From positions 37,758,937 to 37,822,936 of the forward strand of contig CM037830.1 of assembly GCA_021234535.1 (NCBI GenBank): a stretch of DNA of 64,000 nucleotides. Direction: 5' to 3'. The notes beneath the pieces were generated by a model. That model was not told where the DNA came from and ran no database searches. It saw nothing but the letters and a program-made list of their open reading frames with translations. This DNA comes from Stichopus chloronotus (taxonomy: Eukaryota; Echinodermata; Holothuroidea; Aspidochirotida; Stichopodidae). This document shows positions 1 through 13,064 of the stretch, piece after piece; position 1 is the first letter of the stretch; each line of letters starts with the position of its first letter. The translations under genes were made by a program, and so were the position numbers.

Positions 1-1467
1 TGCGCAATAGATTTTTTCCTTCACGGTGCAGCTGGAGTAGCCACTATGGGGAGATTGGTTGGATTTTTTCACTCAATTTGATAATGATCAAGCATGTAGG
101 GCTCATGATGAGTCATTCTCAAAAGCATTCGCCAGGGGATTCGGCGACGTAGCCATTAAATTTCAAGGGTAATTCTCGTGTGGCGGGGTATTCTATAATT
201 GCTCTGACAGTAATGCTGCACTTAAGTGTTTGAAATTGTTTCATGATAAATGATACTGATTAGGCCTAGGTGGAAAATGGAAGTGTATAAATATGGGTCT
301 ACACCACACAGAATCACTCACTATTAGCCTAACCTTGAGCACAACCCAAGTAGGCAACCGAGTAAGTTTCTCAGTGAGGTTTCTAAGCGACAAGTTACTT
401 TGTACTGGCCTAACTTACTCGTCGTATTCGTTTAATTACAGAAGTTGGCTTCGAAGTTGTGCAATAACACAGTGTCGGACAGTAACAGTGTAATAACATA
501 ACTTAGTGAACAAGTGAATTGCTGTCAGATACTATTTACGTCTACCTCCTCGCAACTAAAAACAGGGCTGTATTTGTATGAAGTTACCAGATAATTCGCT
601 TGTTTGAAGCATTTCAATTTCTTAAGCAAGAAGAAAACTGCTGGACTCACACACTTTATGATACAACCGTTTTCCCCCAAATTTCGCTCTTTTCCTAAGC
701 CAGGCTTATTCAGTCGTTTGTATGGTTCACATGTGTCCGCGACGAAGTGTGATGCTTAGCCTTGAAATAACAGCCGTTTCTTGAACCTTCCACGCATATT
801 GACAGTACACCCAATTCCATGGGATTTCCCCATTGATTTTCAACATCCACAATATCGTGGGTGTGGTTGCATCTGTCTGCTTTCTCCATTGATAAACTAC
901 TCACTGAGATCAACATATGACGTTATGGTAAGTTTTATTAAGGGAGTAATATTCAGTTTTCATATTCCATACCAAATTTGATTATAGAAATGAACACCTA
1001 TCCTTAGAAGTTCGCCGACATCTTGACATTGCTAACGTAGGCCTAATGGGACCTAACGTTACAAATACAACTTACTTTACGCATTTACTGAATAAGTAAG
1101 GCTTACGACATTAGTGACTCTTAGTCTTATGAAGTTCACTGATCTTAGCCATATGCCGAAAAGTACTTCCAAGTCCAATGGTTCATGCTTTGTAGTTAGT
1201 CTTAGGCCTGCACCAACAGAGTCGATTTGCACGTTTTGTTGGGTGCCTTAAGGCTTAAGTTAAAGGTTGTATTGCATCACCCTAAGCTGTATTTTTACCT
1301 CACGGAAAGCAAAATTCTCAACTGGTTCTAAGTTACACTTACAGTACTCTTAGATTGACAGCAAATTCGAAAGATGCAGAGCAGCTCGTATTACACAGCG
1401 TACACAGGGATCCATTGTTTTGATTACACATGTGGAGGAATTTAAGACTGAGGGAGGGACTAGAGCT
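1..1467. other. No gene recognised
   Basis: No reading frame here shows a recognisable domain or a convincing exon with splice sites; the longest frames are under 70 codons. Two copies of the octamer TAGGCCTA occur (261-268, 1038-1045). A promoter or untranslated exon cannot be excluded. Confidence 0.4.
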
Positions 1468-1542
1468 ACAATTTTGGACAAAATTGCTTGGGATGCCTTG
1501 CAACGTACGGCAAAGTGTCCCAACAATTTTGTCCAAGATTGT
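1468..1542. repeat. Short foldback element (MITE-like), copy 1
   Basis: The two ends are near-perfect inverted copies: TTGGACAAAATTGCTTGGGA on the left faces TCCCAACAATTTTGTCCAA on the right, so the 75-bp unit folds into a hairpin. Its right arm is repeated almost exactly at the right end of a longer copy at 5718-5917. It looks like an internally deleted member of the same non-autonomous DNA-transposon family. No transposase is visible in either copy and I could not settle a target-site duplication. Confidence 0.6.
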
Positions 1543-2162
1543 CTGAGAATTTTGATGGTTTAGAGGCATGCGCGGGACACAGGAAAAATCGTCAATTTGA
1601 AATAAGTTACACGGCCAAATGGGGGTGATATTCCTTGCAATAAGAAACATCAGCAGTGCAAGTTTGGCATGTTTTGGGCCTATATTGAAGTTGGTTTACT
1701 GTAATAATATTATTGTGTGAATGTTGTCAAAGTTATTACAGACTAAAGGGAGGAATAAGTCAGTCAAATCCATGTATTTGCAGTAAATGTGCTGAATAAA
1801 ATGCAGTCTTTGGGGAGGTAACATCATAACTAAAATGCATCTTGTCGACCAGGAAACTACTTTAAAACATTTTGTATGATACATATGACGTACTTTCGGC
1901 TCAAACTCTGATATTGAGACAGGTACAGAAGAAGAAAAAAACAAACAAAAAAACAAAAAACACCCCCCCAAAAAAAAAACAACTAACATGTTAGTCACTG
2001 TGGTCCGTTGAAGAAGATCGATGTATATGTGTTACTTATTCAAATTGTTTACAGTGATGACGTGGTGTCTGGTATTAAAGTAACTACGCTTAATGACTGG
2101 TATGACTGTCTTGCAGGTTAATCTGGGTAAAAAAGTGTACTATCATTATACAAAAGAATAAG

Positions 2163-2300
2163 CAGTGGCGGTATATCGATATTACCGGTATTAGTCGGTA
2201 TTCCCACAATACCCATACCGTCGATATGCGTTTTCAACTATATCGATATATAGTAAAGTCGATATATAGAAGAAATATCTAAAATATCGATATTACACTA
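2163..2300. repeat. Dispersed repeat rich in TATCGATA / ACCGGTATT
   Basis: This stretch contains ATATCGATATTACCGGTATT followed by further TCGATAT palindromes. The same run recurs at 4604-4676, and a related TATCGATA/TCGGTATT patch lies at 2837-2885. The pattern resembles ends of hAT-type elements, and it begins with CAGTGGCGG. I could not find a matching opposite end, so the superfamily is a guess. Confidence 0.45.
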
Positions 2301-2836
2301 CATAGTAACATAGTAGTATACCGGGTCAACTGTTGATATTCGACAGTCGGTAGCAGTGACTAAGTATCGACTAAATGACACAGATTGATAACCCTCCGTC
2401 TCATGTTACAAGGACACTTACGTTCAACTCGTGTCTCTGACCTCCATAACAAAAGCGGCCCTAATAGCAGTCGCTACGCACATGTATACATGCATTCCGA
2501 TCGCTGCACACGTGTATACACACACTTTGACCGTGCAGAAGCTGTTGTCGACGTTAGGTACAGGGGTTACAGTGTCAAGTACACACACAGTGTACAGGGT
2601 TCAAAGCAGCAAGTTCAGACAGCGCGGAGTACGAACGTTAGCGACACACGTTGTCACGTGGCAATTTGCGCGGGACAACGATCACAATTTGTCATCCCTA
2701 TGGAAAGTTTCAGTTTCTGTAATAACTGCGTCACAATGTACAAAAGATAGAACCAAGTAAAAGGGCTGGATCACTGCATTATAACAACGGGTGTGGAGTG
2801 AAATTGTTAGTTTTTTTTCTGTTGAAGATTTTGTTC

Positions 2837-2885
2837 GTATCGATAAAATATCGGTCGGTATTTTAGATATGTAGAGATATTTACG
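2837..2885. repeat. Related TATCGATA/TCGGTATT patch
   Basis: It contains GTATCGATAAAATATCGG followed by TCGGTATTTTAGATATG. It is similar in motif content to the patches at 2163-2300 and 4604-4676, and may be the other end of the 2163 element. Confidence 0.35.
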
Positions 2886-4603
2886 GGGCGAGCTGAAGCT
2901 TGTTGATGAATACTGACAGAGTGACAGGCGAGTTCAGCTGTACTGAGGCAAACAACGAGTTTGGTGAAACCCCTTATTTCCAAGTTAGCGTAGAGTATAT
3001 AGTACTACTTAGTAGTACGTGTAAGGGCCAACTGCAAGTTATCTCACTCAGGAATCGGGCTTTTCATCCGTTTAGGCGTAGTTTCAGATTAGTGGGGGAT
3101 AGTTAGCCGGCAATTTTCTGAAAACGTTAGCTTGTACAGTGATGTGAGATATTCTCCAATGTCAAAGACAAGGGGCTACCTACTTCAGTTAAATTACTTC
3201 TTTTACACGTCACATACGAAGGAAATCTGGAGCAAGGCATCAGTGTATATCTTGCCTAGATGTGCACAGCCAGGTGCTGTTAGACATTTGTGACTTTAGT
3301 AATAAGTTTGTGATAGGGCCTCAATCCTTTTCTTTTGTGCTTGCTACTCAGATTGGGTACCGTATTCTATCAATCACGTGAATTTGAAGAAAAAAATAGC
3401 CAGTTTTAGGGCCACCAATTTTGCGTGATCGAGAAAAAAACCGAATCGAATTTTACTACGGAAACAGAATTTACCAATTTTGGAGAAATTTCTGTGACTA
3501 CATTTTGATCAAAAAGGTTTATTGACGAAAAGCACATGGTTTACAGCTGTTTTAAGTTTCCTTATAAATTTTACAGTCGTTATCAAAGCCGCAAACTTCT
3601 ACTTATAACACTGCAGTACGTACGTAGTACGCAAGTCGACCCCAGCAGACCAGCTGCAGCTGGCCAAAACACCTGTTTGCATCAACCGTGCATTCCCCAT
3701 GACCGCGTGCACTGACTACGGTACTATTAGCCCGCTAAGAAGAGGAGGTAACTTCGTAAACAAACATATTTGCTACCGTAGCGCCACAATATATCACACT
3801 TATCGAAGTTCTCTTTTTCTACAAATGCAAAATTGAATCTCACTTATTGAAAACAGTAGGATACATTTATACGTTTCTTTAAATAACATTCACTCTGTAA
3901 CTAACAAACAGTCCGCTGTTTTTTCACAGGGAATGAAATAAGTACACATTTCCGAGGTGGATAGGCTATTCGCAATTATACCTATGTTAGGATATAATTA
4001 GCGTAAATTTATAGAAGGCTTTGCGCGATCTTTCGTACATTTTTAATAAAAGTCTTTTGGTACATTTAAAGGTTAACAATGCATGTAATATAGTTTGGTT
4101 TACATGAAATATGCAACATTTCGTGAAGCACTTAAGTTTTGAAGTAATATCGAATGATTTCTTTTGATCAAAATTTCGTTACGCTGGTGAAGTGGTTTTC
4201 GGCCTAACACTAAAATGCTCATTAAATGGCTATTAATACACACGCGGGCAATTCTAACAAGAGTAACGAAAGATCGCGGAGACTTACAACTGCCGTTTAC
4301 GTCTGAAACGGAAAGCCACAGAAATTGGAAAGATAAAACTGGAGGAATCTGAGAAGTGAAAAGTGGGATATCCCACTTTGTGACACAGAAAATCAGACAG
4401 GGGGGCTGTCCACAATTTTGACTCAAAGTTGACAAGTATTTATGATGACTATAAAAAAACAAGCAAACAAACAGGAAACAGCACAAGACAACCAAAGATT
4501 ACGATTAACACAGTACATTTACAGTAGCTCTCGATCATTCATAGTCAAGTCCTACATAAAGCACACCATTTACAGCACATTTACTGTGTGAACCTGTTCC
4601 ACG
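2886..4603. other. No gene recognised
   Basis: This is AT-rich sequence without convincing exons. A 131-codon minus-strand frame at 4100-4495 has no recognisable motif and a low-complexity start, so I do not call it a gene. Confidence 0.4.
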
Positions 4604-4676
4604 AAAATATCGATATTACCGGTATTATCGGTATTTTGAAGTCGGTATATCGATATTTTTATTTCGGAATACCGAC
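4604..4676. repeat. Second copy of the TATCGATA / ACCGGTATT repeat
   Basis: AATATCGATATTACCGGTAT followed by TATCGGTATT is nearly identical to the 2163 patch. It is followed by GGTATATCGATATTTTTATT and a mirrored AATACCGAC, so the block is partly self-complementary. Confidence 0.45.
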
Positions 4677-5589
4677 CCACCTTACAAAAGAAACCCCTAA
4701 AATGCAAATTTAATAAATGTGACATTTGCTCATATTCACATAACAGTGACATTGTGGCACCCATTCTATTGTACCGTACATGGTGCACTGTAATGTGTCA
4801 GTCATTTTAAGCAGTTTCAACGGACTTCAGAGTACATATTTGTTGTTAGAGCTGTATCATTATATTAATATACATACATATATTACCTTATGTTATATAT
4901 GAATGAATAAAAAATGAGAAGTTGATAGATATTTGAGTTTATAAATGGATAATTGAGCAGTGAAAAACACTATGGTCATGCCATGAATGGAACCCCGGCC
5001 TCCCCATCCAAGCTGACTTAGACCTAACAGCAGCGTCCGACAGTATATTAGGTTAAGGAAACCCACGTTCTACCAAATGTTTTGACAGGAAAATTTAAGC
5101 AACCCAAGGGAAAATTGCGTAGATCACAAGACTGAAGATTACATATGTTACCAGCTTCATGCAATGTAAAAATTGCAGTCACAATTCTTGATTTAGCGGC
5201 CAAAAATGTAAAAAACCAGCCTTTCCTAACGTTCTACCATTATTTTAATATTAAGCTGAATCTACAGTTCTGACTTTACCTGCATTTTGGTAGAGCGTGG
5301 AGATACTTCAGAACATATTATAACCTGGATTCCTACCAGCATTCTACAATTGCAGTAGCACTCCTGTTGCAACGCAATGCAACAGCTGCCCATCAATGTT
5401 ATTTCTAAATGCAACTATTTCTGTCCGCATACAAAACCATAAAACAATCTGTCCATTCATGATCACTCCTTTCCAACAAAACATACACGAATAAACCCTC
5501 AAAATTAAAATTAAACTTGTTATGTTCATAGTCGAAATTCAGAATACTTTCATTTGAAAATCCCAAGACCCATGGGCCCCGATAACTAA

Positions 5590-5717
5590 TTTTTATGATG
5601 CACCTTGTCCAAAACTGTTCAATTTTCTTTCAAAATTTCGCTCCAAAATGAACCTGCTCCAAAAATGTTCTATTTTCATTGGAAATTTTGCTCCAAAATT
5701 GCTCCTAAAAAACTCAG
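5590..5717. repeat. Imperfect tandem GCTCCAAAAT-type repeat
   Basis: Several diverged copies of a unit containing TGCTCCAAAAATGTTC or GCTCCAAAATTGCTCC follow one another directly beside the foldback element at 5718. This is seen in the sequence; the origin is unknown. Confidence 0.35.
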
Positions 5718-5917
5718 ACAACATTGGACAAAATACCTTGGGACACCCCTCGCCCCCGTTCAATGTTGGCTATAGGATTGCTGTTCAAAGGGTACCTTCA
5801 CTTCTATAGCGCAACATTGGAAAGGGGCGCGGGGTTTCATGTTATCCTCTCACCTAATATTCAGCATTATATTTGCAGCGTACGGCAAAGTGTCCCAACA
5901 ATTTTGTCCAAGATTGT
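5718..5917. repeat. Foldback element (MITE-like), copy 2
   Basis: This is a 200-bp copy of the family seen at 1468-1542. The left end reads TTGGACAAAATACCTTGGGA and the right end is the inverse, TCCCAACAATTTTGTCCAAG. The rightmost stretch, including CGTACGGCAAAGTGTCCCAA, matches copy 1 base for base. The interior is about 125 bp longer than in copy 1 and carries no transposase. Confidence 0.6.
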
Positions 5918-6589
5918 AGGTGGTTGGGAGAATTGAAACTGTCTGGGGTGATGAGTTTTTGTCTTTAAATTACCAGCGTCGTCATGTATTTGCTAACTGA
6001 ATTAGGACTAGGACTGGTGGTCTGAACAGCAAGTTACAAATTAAAACTTGAGTGTTGTGACTAGTTAAGTATAAATATGTTAGACATTATGTTAAGTTGT
6101 GATAAGTAGGCCGGTAAATGTAGACCTAGCCCATTCTGACATTGTTTGTTACATAACAATAAGAGTGCACTGAAGATTCTTTTTCTCGGCTTGCGTTAGG
6201 CTACTTGTAGCTGAATTTAGGCAAAATTTAGTCAGTTTAGTTCATAGAAAAAAGGATCAGGAGCAACAATTAAGTCCACATCAAGGACCATGAGAAAAAT
6301 AAGCCTATTGTTGCAAAACTCAAACCCAGTCACAAAGCTGTCCAGTGCATTCTTAAAGCCATAAGCTATATTGCTTATCGCCAGTGCCGTGCATTATGGG
6401 GAGGAAAAAGGCCGACAGTGCAACGGTATACAATAAAAACTCCAAACGTTCCAACTAAAATGTCAAAAATGAAATATTTCAAAGCATTAAGAGCAGCTGT
6501 GTCGCAGCTCAGGCTTAGTCATTAATGGTAGAGACACTGCAATGCACAACATTGACTAATTAAGGACAGTGAATGTATTAGGAACTTGT

Positions 6590-7345
6590 ATTTTAGGCAC
6601 TATTCAGTCTAGTAACCCAGTGCTGAACTCCCTCAAGTAAATCTTTATCTTTGTAAAAGGACTTATTCCAAGCTTGAACAGCATACTCTAAATGAGGCAC
6701 CAGTTAACTGCTTATAAAGCCTAACAACAATATCTTGCCTAAGGAAACTAAAATTTCTCTCCGTCATACTAAGATCATGTTCCCTCTGAAAGCTGCTTCA
6801 ACACACTGAAATGGTTGTAATGAAGAATCTATGTAGACACTTAAATCCCTTTCAACAGAAAACTCTTGCATTGACTGCCCATTCAAAGTGTACAAATACC
6901 TAGGATTTTATTATCAGTATGCATTCCTTTTCATTTATCAATATTGACCAGCAATTGCCACTCCTGAGACCAAGCAAAAACCCTGTCTAAACCCATTTGA
7001 AAACTCTTTGAATAACCTTCAGAGGAGACCTCAGAATACTGTTTAGTGTCATCAGCAAAATTCTTGACTCTACACACAATATCAATATCACAATGTCATT
7101 AATTATAGCAATAAACAGGAGAGGACCCAACACAGACCCCTGGGGGACCCCACTAGTAACCCTCTGCCATGAAGATGCACAACACTTAAAACCATCCTCT
7201 GTCTCCTATCACAGAGCCAATTCTGAATCCAACTCAGTAAATTACCGCAGATGCTCATTCTCTTAAATTTAAGCAAAAGATGCTGGTGAGGAACTGCCTA
7301 CCAGTCTTATTCTTAGGCCATCGCTACTTCTTTCAAAATGTCTGC
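6590..7345 (-). mobile_element. Decayed non-LTR retrotransposon, reverse-transcriptase part (CR1/L2-like)
   Basis: Read on the minus strand, this is the C-terminal half of a LINE reverse transcriptase. It shows LLSWIQNWLCDRRQR, then SGVPQGSVLGPLLF (about 7160-7114), then the catalytic FADDTKQYS (about 7059-7033), then RVFAWSQEWQLLVNIDK, ERDLSVYIDSSLQP, LYKQL and a VTRLN near the end. These motifs and their order are those of the CR1/L2/Jockey group. The frame breaks between PLLF and FADD and again further on, and no endonuclease or ORF1 is present. It is therefore a 5'-truncated, dead copy. The exact clade would need a tree. Confidence 0.8.
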
Positions 7346-10300
7346 AGTAGCTGTAATTGAATAATACAGTGGAATGTTTCATTCCTATAAGATAAAGTCT
7401 GACTTGGTAGGAGGTATACAACGGGGCCTACTATTAGGAATAACTCATGAGTCACCATACATTATTGTACCTACAAGTACAGTAAATAACCATTGACTTA
7501 CCTAGGTAAGCAATCTTCTCAACCTACAGAGGTACTGAAGTGTCGTACACATAGTAAATCCTGGCAACTAAGTAGAATGCACGTAAGATATACTAAGTCA
7601 CTTAGGTTACGGATTGACATAAACACAAATTTGCATAAACTGCCAGAATGGAGAGATGCAATTTTTATAGGGACCAGTCATTGCCAAGACCAAGCCCCAC
7701 AAGTTCCACAGTAAAGTCCCCTCAGCGGAGTTCCCACAGTCTGAAAAATTTGCCTCAATTGGAGCTCACTTCTCATAGCAAGGCAATTGTACTTCCCTTA
7801 ACACAATGTAGATTTTGTTATTCACCTATTTTTAATGTAAGCACATGGTTATTCATTTGTTAATCATTTCAGTTTTTGAGTTGATAGGACTGACTTTCTC
7901 AGCATGGAACATTAGGCCTAATTTGAAACTCTCGACTTAGGCTAAGGGAATGAAAGTCATAGACTTGTTCCAAGAATATAATGAGTGTGCTTTTTTTTTT
8001 TTTCAATATTCATTAGTTTTCGTAGGTCATTATTTACAGGTGAAAGTACTGTATACAATGTTTGTTTCAATTTGATGTAGCCTATCTCAAACTGTGTTAA
8101 TATAACTTTACACATTAAATGATATGACATGGTGAGGGAACATTATTTCAAAACATTATTTAATCAAGCACATAATTTGAAAATTCAAAGAGTTTAGCTG
8201 GTATCACAAATTTGCATATTTGGCTTGTTTGTGTATTTATGATGTAATTAAATATTTGTTTGTAAAATGGTCAATGTTTGATGAATTTTCATGAAATTGA
8301 CTTTTTTCAACATTTGTTATGATAGACTTGGTCAATACTCCAAAATGTGTTTTTCATGTCACATGTACTTAAAAATTAAGTTTGTTGTACTGGCCCCAGA
8401 ATGAACATGGTATAAGCAGAAAAAAGTTCTTTTTTTTGTTTATCAACGTATGTATGTAATCAAGTATGGTCATTAAGTGCTCTGTGGCTGAATTGATCAG
8501 CCTTCTTGCATAACTATCTTTGTGTGTAACACCTTGGCAGCAATACATTGTTATTGGATAATATTGTGTTTTGATCAACATAAGTGTTTTTCACCTGTCA
8601 TGTATCATGCCGGACTCAGTAATTTCAAGGAGACTTTTCATTCTTCAGTGAGACAGCATGCTGACATGGGGTCCGATACAACAGATACAGATTAGTGATG
8701 GGTATAAGTCATATCGCTGCTATTGCTCTGCAATTTGAGATTGAAAACTCATGTATCTACAGCACATTTACTGAACTTGCACAGTCCACTTTTAGGAAAT
8801 GCCTGTTATAGTTCGGTCCTTTCAGTTGCAAAAGCAATTTTTACAAAAAAAAAGAAAGGCACTTCCTCCCATTGTCAAGTGTTTACTTTGATTTCAAAGT
8901 GTTATTTGAGAATAGATAATTAAGCAGAGTGTAAGTTCACTAGGGGAAATAATCTTACTTAGAACTTACAGTTGACTGATACAACCCAATGAATATTGAT
9001 ATGCTTACACTTTTCACAGGTTTCCATAGTAAGAGAAATACGGTGGGTATAAATTTTTTGTGGTATACACGTTCGTTTATGAGTGTAAATACTCCTTTGG
9101 TGTTTCTTGTGTAAAGAGAATAATTTTCTAAAAAAAAATTGATGCAAATTAGTTACATACTATGTACACCATTTACTTATTTAGGCAACAAAACAACCTC
9201 TGCAACATACAGCATGTTACCACCAACACACAAATAAACAAAATGTTTTATTGCAAGAAGATTACAGCAAGTGTGACATTATTTTGTGAATTATATCTAT
9301 TAAATAAACATAAATGACAGAAATACAACTGCTGGTGCTTAATGTGTTGACTTGTCGTACCTCTAATGAGGATCGATCCATGTGAAAGTTTCAGCTGTTG
9401 GGATGAATTACAGTGGTTGACAGTGATGTGTGTTGACCTTACTTCACTCAAAGGTATTATCTTTTGTCAAACTTTTCTGATAGTTCAGAGGCTGAACCAA
9501 TTAAATATGTAACGAGTGTAAACAGTTCTATGAAACTTGAAACCATGAGAACCTACAAGGAACATACCTGCGGTGTCTTTTCAACAGTCAGTTAGTAAGT
9601 GTATATTTGAACATGCGGTGCATCATTCAAGAGGCTTTTGACTTGTATTTTCATTGATTCCTTAAACTTGGAATTAGGTAATTTTTCCACATACCGGTCG
9701 GTTACCCGGAGACCCATCCAAAATTGAGGCTTTATTGTTAACATTGATATTTCCATTGTACTGTACGTCACATTTAAGTGCAAGAATCTCACTAGTACGA
9801 TACATACATTTGCCTACACCTTCTTATTAATAGGACTATGTATTTTCCTTGAGAAAAAGAAGAAATTTCCATTTTAAGCTATTTGCTGTGCATGGTAAGC
9901 TGAAATCTAGCAGTCTGAGTTGTCTGACACAGTGTATTCCCACAGAGATTGTGTCATTTTTTACTTTAGGGAAGGAATCGGGTTGTAATGTTGGATTCGG
10001 TAAGGAAATGCCATTTGGGTACCCAAGTTACTTGTGAAAACACTACTTTTGACTTCCATAAGATTGCTAATATTTTTCGCCAAATTTAAAAGGGAAAAAA
10101 ATTAGACTCTTTTCAGAGTTAAAAAGTTATTAGCTTTTAATATTTTTTTTTTCCATTTGGGGAAGACTTGGCAGCAGTTTGGAATTTATGATGTTCATTC
10201 TGTATTTTATACAGCTGGTCAACTCTACAAGGAAAACTAGCAGCCCAGAATTGAGAACATATTTTGAAAGATCTTGGATATTAATGTGGCAGGGAACTTG

Positions 10301-12900
10301 AAAAAAGAGAATATATCAACTTTTCGAGCACAGGTCCTTGTCAAGTCAAGACTGTCACGTCTTGTGTCATGCACTTATTTTGAATTTGTCTTCCAGTTTT
10401 GAGTGATTGGGTTAATTCTCCTTTGCTTATAGGTACAGTTATCTGTGTAACTTTTCAAGTTGTCATATTTTAACATAGCAGCGTTATCAGTGGTGAAAAT
10501 CTAAGGGGGGGCAAGGGGGATCTTTGCTCTCTCAAGTGAAAAAGTGGGGGCCAAACCCTAATTTGGCACCCCCGAATGTAAATTAGGAAGGTATGCATCA
10601 TACAGAGAAGAGCGGTAAATGTCCTATTTCACTCACTAAGTGTTCTCTTTAGCTGCCACATATTCTTTCCATTTCAAGAACCATGTACTTTTCCTCAATC
10701 ATCCGCCCTTCCAAATGGATAGATATCCAACTCGTTACTACTGGAAATAAATCGTCGTTAAATCATCCTGTTGGTTAAAATTAAGACGCGATAATGCTTT
10801 ATGGTATTCATGCACTTAGTAAAATTGTATCATACACGTGCACATGAATATCTCTGAGGTGGGAAAATGAGGGAGGTGGGAAGGATTAATGGTAACAGAA
10901 GTGGCTGTTGAAGTGGCATCAAACAACTAAACGGGTCTAGCTTATAGGTTTTGAGAATTTGTTCTGTTGTACAGTACTTGAATACAAGTATGCTGTCAAG
11001 TCATCTCTTGTCACTTCTCTATTCGATTCTGTAAAAGTTCTCTTTGTTCTTGTTGATCTCCCTCTGTCTGCCAGTACATGTTTATGCTCAACTACCGGAA
11101 GACAAGCTGTATGCCTGACTGACAGACAGACAAAGAGACAGAAAGACAGACAAATGGATAGAGAGACACTTGTATTTTGCAATCTGAGGTTGCTCCACAT
11201 CTTGTCTAATTTGCCTACAGTATACATGTTTGTATGTGCATTTCTGTTAAGCCCATTAACCTCTATATCATACTTCATCATCCACAGTTATCCCTGTCAA
11301 GATAAAATGTCAGCATTTAAAAAAAAGCTGTTTTGTTTCATCTCAGAAGTGCAACATAATTTTCAGTGGTGGCCTTATCTCTTGTGTGGTCTGCAATATT
11401 CTGGTGATTTGCGGGTACCATTGTGAATAGTATATAAAAACGAAATGGCAGCTTGTGCTGCTGGATTTGAAGCAGCACAAGTTGCAAGGCATGATATGAA
11501 AACATTTGTGATATTCCTACAAACTGCTACATCAAGGGTTTTGTGTTCTAGTGAAAAAGACAATTTTGCCTCAGGTAGCTGTGAGCTTTCAGTTAACACA
11601 AATCTTGTAAAGCCTGATTAGTTAGGAAGTCAGTGTGTCATGTAATTGCCGCAGATGTGTTTGGTTAAAAACACAAAAGCCTGGATTAGGTAGCATTGGA
11701 AGTCATATTTTTCACTGCTTTATTAGGTGTATAGTAAATTTAACTCACATATCTATTGTGATGTGCTTTACAAAATCACCTTGTTTTAAATTGTGTACTG
11801 AAAATAAGATGCTTCATGATTTTCATTGTGTATGATCGGAGGGAATCTGGTACTTAAACATACAATTACTCATGTAGTTTTCTTTATACTTTCAATACTT
11901 TGGTGCTGTGTCATGAAGTTTAACAATATTATTGCTAGAATACACTGATTGATAATAAGCTATATCTAGGCTATTAAAGCACACTACCAGATGTGATGTT
12001 TTCTCCAGTCACAAGTAACATGGCCTCTCAACTTAGACTTTGCTTTGAAATGTTTGTGTGGAGATCAGCGACTTCTATTAAAGGTTTCTGTTTTGGTGAT
12101 CTCATTTCCTTCTGACTTCCTACTTCTTCAACTTGAATGGATTAGTAGATTTCTCATGTTGAGCACCATAACTCCTTACTCTGTGCAGTTATCACATTAT
12201 CTGCTTAACCCAATGTTTAAGAATACAGTACAGTAGGTTGGTAATTTGGAAAATTGGTGGCATGTAGTGTTATGCCTTACAACTGAAACCAAGTCTACAT
12301 GTCTCTCTGCCAGCCTTCATATCACAAAATAATATCACCAACGGCTGACAATTGTATTACACAAGAAATTGATTATTGTCTCTTGCTCAACTTGCCTCAA
12401 ACCTCTAAATTAGTGGATGCAGGATTTAGCAAACGTATTTGCAAGTTCTATCCACTTTTTAGTCTGTTTGAAATACAACAGTTTTGTGGGTGTAATAGAA
12501 AACGTGACATTACATTGGTTACATGTGATGTGTTGCGCATGTGTTTGATATGCACTTGCTTGTACAGACTGTATTTTAAATTTCCATGAATCAGCTTTGA
12601 TGACTGATCTTCATCTTAACTGTGAGTGTTATCGTCGTTATGTGAAGGAATTACTTCATAAAAAACACTTCAGTTCCTTTGCAGTTTTTGCTCGAGGCGA
12701 GACATTCCGCCTGCCTCATAAATATTTTATTAGAACTGCCTTTTCTTCAATCATTTGTTCCAGAATTACGTGTATCAATAGAAATGTTGGATAATTTCAT
12801 TTTCTACTCTATGTGAAATCAGTGAAGTGTACATTGTACACATCGAGTGCCTCTCCCTTTTTGATTCCTTTCCGAAGGCAGGCAAGGAATCAATGGTGAT
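7346..12900. other. Long gene-free stretch
   Basis: About 5.5 kb of AT-rich sequence. No frame has recognisable homology and no coherent exon series was found. It contains short homopolymer and low-complexity runs, for example a TTTT tract near 7991 and a G-rich patch near 10505, and one TAGGCCTA (7913-7920). The largest frame (10959-11426) includes a GACAGACAGACA-type low-complexity run and is probably chance. Confidence 0.4.
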
Positions 12901-13064
12901 GGTGTGTGTGTGTGCGTGGGTGCGTGTGTGTATGTGATGCCTTGGCTTGTAAACTTGATAACTCAAGGAGGGAACGGTGCTCGAACTTCAAGGTTGGTGT
13001 GTTAGTCCGTCATGAGTAGATGATCCTATTGTTTTTCATGGAGGTCAAAGGTCATTTGAGGTCA
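12901..13064. repeat. (TG)n-associated dispersed repeat with nuclear-receptor half-sites
   Basis: An imperfect (TG)n tract (12901-12935) is followed by a conserved-looking segment ending in three AGGTCA half-sites. A perfect DR1 (AGGTCAAAGGTCA, 13042-13054) is followed four bases later by a third AGGTCA (13059-13064), giving a DR4 spacing. Diverged relatives with the same order, TG tract then AGGTCAAAGG, occur at 33785-33990 and 36868-37510. I therefore treat this as a member of a repeat family rather than a lone enhancer. Confidence 0.5.

Noticed and set aside
10959..11426. 155-codon plus-strand frame
   Set aside because: It contains a GACA low-complexity stretch, is overlapped by a comparable minus frame, and has no motif.
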